A stretch of 64,000 nucleotides of DNA from Amblyomma americanum (Eukaryota; Arthropoda; Arachnida; Ixodida; Ixodidae): NCBI RefSeq assembly GCF_052857255.1, contig NC_135498.1, positions 158,705,124 through 158,769,123 on the forward strand, written 5' to 3'. This document shows positions 57,656 through 64,000 of this stretch, one piece after another. The notes beneath the pieces were generated by a model. It searched no databases. It was not told where the DNA came from and worked only from the letters and a program-made list of their open reading frames with translations. The translations under genes and the position numbers were made by a program. The first letter of the stretch is position 1, and each line of letters begins with the position of its first letter.

Positions 57656-57877
57656 CTGGCTGCTCCACGCATGGCTTGTTGATCTCGGCGATGTCCCCGC
57701 ACACGGCGCCGTCACGCATCAGGAAGTTCTTGTCCCCGACGCAGTCTTTGCCAGGTCCGCCGGCGCCCATCTGGCCTGTCGTTTCGGTCATCGGCGTCTG
57801 CTGTTGCGCCATGGTGGTTGTTGTCTCCTTATCTCTGGCGGTGGCTACAGAGCCGCAGGCACGAAATATCTGTTGCG
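57656..57877 (-). CDS. Exon with start codon, possible upstream exon of gene 1
   Basis: Acceptor ttttttttttccag (exon starts 57,877), 65 bases of leader, ATG at 57,812 in the strong context aaccaccATGG, then 52 codons and one base to donor cagccag|gtgggc (exon ends 57,656, phase 1). The frame starts MAQQQTPMTETTG and contains KDCVGDKNFLMRDGAVCGDI and EINKPCVEQP: three cysteines, no signal peptide. If joined to gene 1 exon 1 at 37,488 it reads three more codons into TAA TAA, then GCC ATG of gene 1 in the same frame. Otherwise it starts an unseen gene. Function unknown. Confidence 0.6.
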
Positions 57878-57893
57878 CTGGAAAAAAAAAATA

Positions 57894-58200
57894 CGAAGGC
57901 ACTTAAGCTTCCTCTTTGAGAGAGACACGACAGCGTGTTGCAGCGTTGCAAGGAGTCCACGGAATGCCAACACCTGTTCGGCGCGACACGTGACCCGTTG
58001 TACAATTTAAGGAAAAGACACCTGTCTCACAATTCTCGCTCGACACCCGTACTATGTCGTAAGAGAAAGAAAATTCCTTCCCTTAAGGCGCGGTTTAGGT
58101 GTCCACCGAGATGCGCCATTTTTCGCTCAAGGCCGAAGATGCCGACGACACCGGCTTTTCTGCGGCACGAGCTCCATAACGCTTTCGCGTTAAAACTTTG
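57894..58200 (+). repeat. Repeat family E, copy 3 (compact)
   Basis: gcacttaagcttcctctttg, gtccacggaatgcc, a SINE-like tail, then gacaccggcttttctgcggc and acgctttcgcgtt. Defines the full unit of about 300 bases. Confidence 0.65.
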
Positions 58201-58444
58201 CATGCATTTGAAGAGTAAGCTGCGACCTGACGCTGCTTGCAGCACAGCGGAGCGTGGAATGTTACCTAAAACCCGCATGCATTAGTCAAAAGCAAGTTGT
58301 AAAAAGTTGGCGATGTATGGCAGCTAATGCACGCAGAGGACAACTCTCATAAAGCCTCATCAGGTGAGATTGCTCATTAAAAGAATAGACGGGTTAGCCT
58401 GGCTAAGCGCGGAATATGGCACTGTAGCACTAATTGCGGTGGGA

Positions 58445-58600
58445 ACTTAAGGTCCTTACGTGCTAAAGGCATTTGACGTAAAGGTCTTACCATAAGGTCT
58501 TATCTTTACCATAATGACCGTTGGCCTAACTTCACCCCGCGTACTTCAACCCGTACGCATTTTACCTTGAAGGCATTCTTCCCTTCACTCAGGAGTGTAC
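58445..58600. repeat. Degenerate aaggcctttagg-like array, copy 2
   Basis: Variants such as gctaaaggcatttgacgtaa, ggtcttaccataaggtctta and ttaccttgaaggcattctt. Weaker than the array at 38.1 kb. Confidence 0.45.
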
Positions 58601-58611
58601 ACACCTGATAG

Positions 58612-60290
58612 GTGGTGGTGGTGGAAACTTTTATTGCCAGTAATGCAAATGATGGGGGCGAAGCCCCCTACATGACACTTGGATGCTCCATCACTGTGAG
58701 GAGGCACCCCTACAAAGCGATGGATAGCCCTTGGAGAGCAATCCTCTCAGAGCGCTGGAGATGAGCCGGCGCTGGTCTTGAGAAGTTTCGGTTACAAGCC
58801 TCATAGTAAGACTCCGCCACGGTCGGTGATAGAGGGTTAGGAAAGGTGCGGCGTGTGAGCAGGGTGTGTAGAAAGTCTCCTGGTTTTCCATAAAGTTCGC
58901 ATGAGGAGGGAAATTGGTCTGGGTATTGGGCATGTGCTAGTATGGGGTATGGAGCAGTCGGAGCTTGTAGTCGTCGCCAGTGTGTGGCCTGCACTATGGT
59001 GAGGGATGTGGCTGGGGGTGCGTACTCCCTTCGTTGTTCCCGGTAGTGCGAGAGAATATCACGTAAGGAGAGCAGGCGCTCCTCGGCCTGTAGAAGGGCT
59101 CAACTATCGCCCGGTATGTAAGGCCTCGGGCTAGGGAACGAGCCTCCTCGTTGCCAGGGAGGCCGCCATGTGCTGGCGTCCAGATGAGGGTTATGGGGCG
59201 CTGGGGCTGCCAGAAGCATAGTAAACGAGCAGCAGTGCGGTGTATGTAGCCATTGGCATAGTTGAGAATGGCTGATTTAAGAGTCAAAGATAATTTTTGT
59301 GGCAGATGTAGAAATGAGAGCAAGCGCGATGGCTCTGTCTCTGTGGTATAATTGGTGATGACTCAGCTGCAGGTCAGAAGCTTTGCTTGATTGTCAGCTA
59401 CTGTCAGGGCCATACGAGAGGCTGACGTGTACTCCACTGCGTTCACGTAGACCACCTCATGGTCATAACCGTACTGTTTGTGGAGGCCCGAGCCGTTGCT
59501 ACTCTGCGGTCCCTGTCTCGCTCAGGGTGCATGTTCTTGGGGACGGGGGTACGTTGAGGTTAGAGCGGAGGATAAGAGAAAAGGTGACCCCCTCAGTAGG
59601 GTGTGTAGTTGCGGTGAGGTTTAATTGAGATAATAAAGTGCAGCCATCCTCTGAGTTGGATAGACGGGATATTTGTGTCGTAAAGGTAGCTTCTGTGAGT
59701 TCCTCAAAGGTTTTGTAGACACCGAGTTTGAAGAGTCAGTCGTTTGGTGTGCTGGGGAGGACGACGTAGGGCTGTTTTCGTGCAACTTCGCAGGAGCACA
59801 TTTACCCGGTGTCTCTCCTGTTTGTGCAGTAGGTATTGTGGAGAACCTGTTTCCACCGGGGGCGGAAGGCGGTCTCCCCATAGTATGGAAGGGCATATTT
59901 GGTGGGGCTTATGACGTAAGCCTGGGTGAGGCGAGTCGTGTGTAGCTCACGCAGGCCAGCCCGGCGGTTCGCTATGCGGCGAATCACTCAAGTGATCTCT
60001 TGACCGTGTGTTTGGAGTGTCTTTATGACTTCTCCGTGCGCGCCATGGGATTGAAGAACAAGCCCAATATAGTGGAACTAGTGGAATGAGGTGGGTACCT
60101 AGCGTGAGGGAGATAGGTGGATTGACTGAATTGTGTTGTTTGGGTAGGTAAAGAAAGAGCTCGGATTTTGAAGGGGAGCAGGTTAGGCCACGCTCCCGTA
60201 CATTGGTGTCGATGGTGTTTAGGGCCAATTGTAGGCGTTGTTCTATTTCGGCATCACTGCCGCGTTTTATTTCGGCATCACTACAAAACC
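58612..60290 (-). mobile_element. RNase H-bearing LINE, 3' half, copy 2
   Basis: Minus-strand, decayed. 59,947-60,240: C-terminal RT with EIEQRLQLALNTIDTNVRER and SPSKSELFLYLP. 59,802-59,987: ANRRAGLRELHTTRLTQAYV and ISPTKYALPYYG. 58,994-59,350: RNase H with LIWTPAHGGLPGNEEARSLA. The 3' end is gcaataaaagtttccaccacc. Same 3' end as the copy at 50.9-51.7 kb. Several stops and frame changes; inactive. Confidence 0.82.
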
Positions 60291-60375
60291 AATTATTATT
60301 ATTATTAATGAGCCACCACGGCACTTGGTTGGTGCTTTAGCATTGTTAGGTACTAAATAATCTAAAAAATATTTA

Positions 60376-60619
60376 AATTGGTTTTCAGTGAAAGGAAATG
60401 GCACAGTATCTGTCTCACATATCGGCGGACAACTGAACAGCACCCTAAGGGAAGGGATAAAGGAGGAAGTGAAAGAATAGAGGAAGAAAAAAGTCCCGTA
60501 GTGGAGGTCTCCGGAATAATTTCGACCACCCGGGGATCATTAACGTGCACTGACATCGCACATCACACGGGAGCCTTAGCGTTTCACCTCCATCGAAACG
60601 CAGCCGCCGCGGTCGGGTT
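60376..60619 (-). mobile_element. SINE family B, head-truncated copy
   Basis: Minus-strand copy from aaattggttttcagtgaaag to gcagccgccgcggtcgggtt. Confidence 0.85.
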
Positions 60620-60620
60620 G

Positions 60621-60830
60621 GGAAATTGGTTTTCAGGGAAAGGAAAAGGCACAGCATCTGTCTCGCCTATCGGCGGACACCTGAACCGCATCGGAAGGGA
60701 AGGGATAAAGGAGGGAGTGAAAGAAGAAAGAAGTGCCGTAGTGGAGGTCTCCGCAATAATTTAGACCACCTGGGGATCTTTAGCGTGCACTGACATTGCA
60801 CAGCACACGGGCGCCTGTCGGGTTTGAACC
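60621..60830 (-). mobile_element. SINE family B, internally deleted copy
   Basis: Minus-strand copy, aaattggttttcagggaaag to gtcgggtttgaacc; the body segment between gcgcc and the B box is missing. Head-to-tail with the copy before it. Confidence 0.82.
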
Positions 60831-61098
60831 AAGAAATAATGTGCGAAAGCATGGTTATCTGCAGGTAGGCACCTCCGCCAGGTACCTCAAAGCGCGATTG
60901 AGGTTTCCATTGTCTCAGGGAGCCAGTTATGTGGAATTTCTTTCCCCAATATCAGCGAAGTCTAAACCTTCCGCTTGTTTCGATATAAGGAAAGGCGCAT
61001 AACTGCCTCAATATATAGGTGGACGCCACCGCCTGCTCACTGCGCGATGGTGGTGTTCACTGAGCCAGTTATAACTCACTTGCTGCTAATAGGCTTAA

Positions 61099-61123
61099 CA
61101 CACACACACACACACACACACAC
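61099..61123. repeat. (CA)n microsatellite
   Basis: Twelve CA units. Confidence 0.95.
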
Positions 61124-61536
61124 GCCGTTGAAACCAGGGGAGTGTGGCTAGAAGTGTTTTCGCGTTAAAAAGGAAAGGACAATTAATGTCTCCCTCTAGG
61201 TGCAGACCTGTGATGGGCTGCGCTAGGAATAGAGGTGTGGTGAGAGGAGCACGACGTAAATACGCACCGCACAGTGCGCTGCAGGATTCATGGATGTCTC
61301 GCGCAGGTAAAGTGAGCGCCTAGCGTAAAAAGCCTTTCATTTTCTCGCTCATCAAATAGGATAACGTCGCTCCACAGAAAGGGGTCGCACTGAGCCATTC
61401 ACAAGTACCGTCGCAGGCGAACGGCCCGCCGCAGAAGGATTACGTAGCCGGTATCACACGCGTGGCAATGGCTGCCCGTACTGGACTTCACTAAAAGGGA
61501 CAAAGACCATGGCGAACGGTACCTTCTCTCAGGTCC

Positions 61537-61737
61537 AGCGGCTCGCAGTGCAGGGAGGTGGATGTGGCGAACCAGGGCGTCCTCTCAGTCCGGGGCTCCC
61601 TGAGCACGCAGCTCCGTCGACGCGGCCTCAGCATCGAACGCCTGTCGGTTCACGAGCTGCCACGAGCTGCCACGAGCCAAGGCGCTCGTGCGGCTGATCC
61701 TTTTCTTCGTCGCCGTCAGGAACGTGCCCCCTAACCT
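61537..61737 (+). CDS. Candidate exon, unidentified
   Basis: An acceptor-like taccttctctcag is followed by a frame with protein-like content (REVDVANQGVLSVRGSLSTQ, then LRRRGLSIERLSVHE) up to a TAA near 61,730. The frame enters in phase 2. No recognisable domain, and no partner exon in the window, so this could be chance in a GC-rich patch. Confidence 0.25.
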
Positions 61738-61767
61738 CCTGCAACCACCTCGGCTACGGAAACTGTG

Positions 61768-61879
61768 CGATCCAAATTTTGGTAGGTCATCCCATGCTTG
61801 CCACATGCAGCTGGTCATTTAAATAGTCACCGCCTGGTTATGGCCAATCCCCCTTGTGGGTATGTGCCATTGTGTGAGG

Positions 61880-61964
<85 letters not shown>

Positions 61965-61965
61965 C
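61768..61965 (+). mobile_element. Retroposon 3' end with a long (CAA)n tail
   Basis: tcaccgcctggttatggcca, tgggtatgtgcc, then about 28 CAA units (61,880-61,965). Same 3' end as two copies at 24.2-24.5 kb. Confidence 0.7.
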
Positions 61966-62442
61966 GTGCCCAAAGTAAAATGGAGATTTTTCGGCTTTTG
62001 CAGTGAAGGACCAAGGAACCGAAAGTTGCTGCGTGGAGCACGTTATTCGAATACTTCTAAGACAAGAATGAGCTTTGCTTGACTTTCATGGACGCTTTTC
62101 TAACAACTTAAGATTTCAATGAAGAGCGAACCATCTTTCCCAGCCACGCAACGGAGTTCGTTTATTAGGTGTGTAGTGTAGCACTTACCGCTTTGTCTTC
62201 ACCTTTCGAGGCCTTTTGATCTTTAGAGATACTCTAAAGGCTCCACTATATGGCTATGAAACAAACCCTGTTGCCTGGTTACGTTCGTTGTTGTTGCAAG
62301 TGTTTATTGATCAAATTGAGTACGAACCCTGTGGTTGCTGTGCTTAGGATTCCATTGGTCGCAGCTGATAAAGCGGCCCTACCTACGAGCAGCGTGGGAG
62401 AAGAGGATGAGAACGACGGCGCTACGCCTGGCCTCAGCTCCA
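61966..62442. other. Unassigned sequence
   Basis: Nothing recognised. Confidence 0.4.
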
Positions 62443-62790
62443 GTATGAATGAATGGAAAACTTTACTGGGGAATTTGGGAGGGGAATGTGCGGGCGGCGT
62501 CCTTAGTCCGGGAATCCAACGGCTAACGCTGCAGCCGCTGCTGTACGTGCTGGTGCAACGCCGGCTTTTTGGTACTCGAGTCCAGAGCTGGCCAGCGCAG
62601 CTTCCCATCCCTCAATAGTTGGCACTGCATTCGGATTGTCAGGAGGATTCTTTGGCAGGTGCGCAGCATGTGACGAAGGCCCGCCTTCTCCACGCACAAT
62701 TTGCATTTTGTGTTGTGAGACCCAGGGCTCACTTGGCTAAGACGGGCGGGTAAGTTGTAAGTCCCATTCTGGAGGCGTCGCTATCTAATC
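62443..62790 (-). mobile_element. LINE 3' fragment with zinc-knuckle-like end
   Basis: On the minus strand a decayed frame reads HNTKCKLCVEKAGLRHML, then IEGWEAALASSGLEYQKA: a CxxC..H segment followed by a conserved-looking C-terminus as in RNase H-type LINEs. The 3' end is cagtaaagttttccattcat with an (ATTC) tail. Two frames are needed, so it is inactive. Confidence 0.6.
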
Positions 62791-62864
62791 ACCTACGCTT
62801 TGGAGAACCTATTGGCTAGGGGCGGATATTTTCTGTGAGATAATCTGCAATGTTCCCAGACAAC

Positions 62865-62950
62865 ACCCAACGTCCTCAGGACGTCCTCAAAAGGCACTAA
62901 CGTCCTCACAAATTTTCCGACGTTCTGAGGACGTAATAATGACGCCAATT
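62865..62950. repeat. Cluster of ACGTCCTCAGGACGT-like palindromes
   Basis: Within about 85 bases: aacgtcctcaggacgtcctc, aacgtcctcac, cgacgttctgaggacgt and acgtcctgg. Nothing else recognised from 62,791 to 63,300. Confidence 0.6.
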
Positions 62951-63369
62951 GTAGGATAGCCCCAGAAACGTCCTGGTGAAGACCTATTAAGGACAATCGC
63001 TACGCTAGCTATACAGAAATTGGAAATTATGGACATACAGTTTTTTGTACTCTGTTCTAAAATGCAAAGCAGGAAAAAGACGGGGCCAGTCGGATAAATC
63101 TCAAACCCGTCGAGGACGACACAGAAAATTTTTCTCGTTTCCTTTTGTCACTAAACGACTGGATAGAAAACTATGCACAAATATGTAGCTTTATACTGTA
63201 ATTAACTAACGTTTTTATCAAACATTTGAAACCCTATATGCTAGCACCACTAGCACCGTCCGTTCCGAACGAATCATATTCGTGGCTGGCAACCATGCGC
63301 TTGCTTTTTTATTCGTTGGAGCGACCAAGCCAAGCCAAGCTGGACGACTGAACTTTCTGCGCTGGCAAG

Positions 63370-63789
63370 ATGGATGCTGCAAATAATGATGAGTCGTTTT
63401 TCAGTACGTCGGAGAACGGAGAAAGAAAGTTCCGGCGGGAAAGAAGTCGTCGCGTCAATGCGTGTATTCGGCTGGCAAGCTGCATAGGAACTGATACGGC
63501 ATCACCTCCGTCTAGTTTATGTGAACCGGGACACACCGCCGCGGCGCGTGGTCTGCCTGGTACCCTCGACGACATTTTTGCAGAGCGGCTACGTGTTCCA
63601 AGCGCGGACGACGTAGTGCTGGAACGTGTGCAAAGTCCGGGCTGCGGAGGGCTAAGCTTGCCGCTTGTGAACTTGAACAGGTCCGGCGACCTTCAGTTCT
63701 TGACCTCTTCGGCAGTGTGCGTTGAAAAGACTAGTGATTGTGACAATGCCGACGGAGAGAGTGTGTTGTCTCTTCGTCGCAAGCTGTAA
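63370..63789 (+). CDS. ORF of 139 codons, possible first exon of an unidentified gene
   Basis: ATG in a good context (ggcaagATGG) opens a 139-codon frame: MDAANNDESFFSTSENGERK, basic KFRRERSRRVNACIRLASCI, then an acidic/hydrophobic part (LDDIFAERLRVPSADDVVLE) and SLPLVNLNRSGDLQFL. Codon use is coding-like. The stop TAA overlaps a good donor (caagct|gtaagc), so the real message may splice there and go on beyond the window. The basic patch could bind nucleic acid. It could also be the 5' ORF of a transposon. Function unknown. Confidence 0.5.
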   Translation: MDAANNDESFFSTSENGERKFRRERSRRVNACIRLASCIGTDTASPPSSLCEPGHTAAARGLPGTLDDIFAERLRVPSADDVVLERVQSPGCGGLSLPLVNLNRSGDLQFLTSSAVCVEKTSDCDNADGESVLSLRRKL

Positions 63790-64000
63790 GCATGGGCAGT
63801 TGAGTCGCGATTACGTCATGTCATTGTCACATCACTGCTGAAAGTGCTGCTGACCTATAAAGGTCTTTCCTCGCTGCCATCTGCGAGGACCTTGTTACCG
63901 ACGCCGAAAAAATCCCTTGGTGTTCTAACACTAGATGCAGGGAAGTTTCGTCATTTTGGCAGCGAAGCAGGCCTGCCGCAGATCCTACAAAGATGCGGAG

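Noticed and set aside
24467..61965. Possible CRISPR-like direct repeats
   Set aside because: The regular repeats are simple microsatellites without spacers, in a eukaryotic genome.

Overview
The window looks like nuclear DNA from a hard tick (Ixodidae, probably a metastriate genus). This is inferred from repeat content, not from a species marker. It carries many copies of two tRNA-headed SINE families that resemble the Ruka-type SINEs described in ixodid ticks, RTE-, CR1/L2- and RNase H-bearing LINE remnants, a Ty3/Gypsy LTR retrotransposon, and long microsatellites. Exons are short, GC-rich and separated by kilobase introns. Nothing is bacterial: there are no operons and no CRISPR.

Two host genes can be modelled on the minus strand from splice sites, reading frame and phase. 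Gene 1 (about 25.0-37.5 kb) has five coding exons, all joined in phase 0, encoding a predicted 462-residue helix-rich protein, with an AATAAA signal 100 bases past its stop. Gene 2 (about 2.9-17.9 kb) lies downstream in the same direction. It has five coding exons with matching phases encoding about 263 residues and a poly(A) signal past its stop. I could not name either protein. A further minus-strand exon at 57.66-57.88 kb has a perfect 5' acceptor, a Kozak-like ATG and a clean donor. Joined to gene 1 exon 1, it would make a 54-codon upstream ORF in the same frame as gene 1, separated from it by two stop codons.

Intron 1 of gene 2 (6.8-17.6 kb) holds most of the large transposons: a degenerate RTE-type LINE (7.0-10.7 kb) interrupted by a block ending in a 460-base (AC)n array, and a young Gypsy element (11,200-16,288) with 576-base LTRs, a 4-base target duplication, gag, protease, reverse transcriptase and RNase H but no visible integrase. 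Between genes 2 and 1 (18-25 kb) are a CR1/L2-like LINE whose 3' tail is an (AAT)n array, an inverted pair of tRNA-like repeats, and one copy of a C-rich retroposon. The introns of gene 1 hold LINE ends, truncated SINEs and a 130-base-armed inverted repeat.

From 38 to 64 kb the window is mostly repeats. At 51.7-56.5 kb more than a dozen SINE copies are nested in one another, several with readable target duplications. A composite SINE at 49.5-50.0 kb moved as a single unit. LINE remnants with RNase H lie at 50.9-51.7 and 58.6-60.3 kb. The right end carries a clean ORF (63,370-63,789) that may be the first exon of an unrecognised plus-strand gene.
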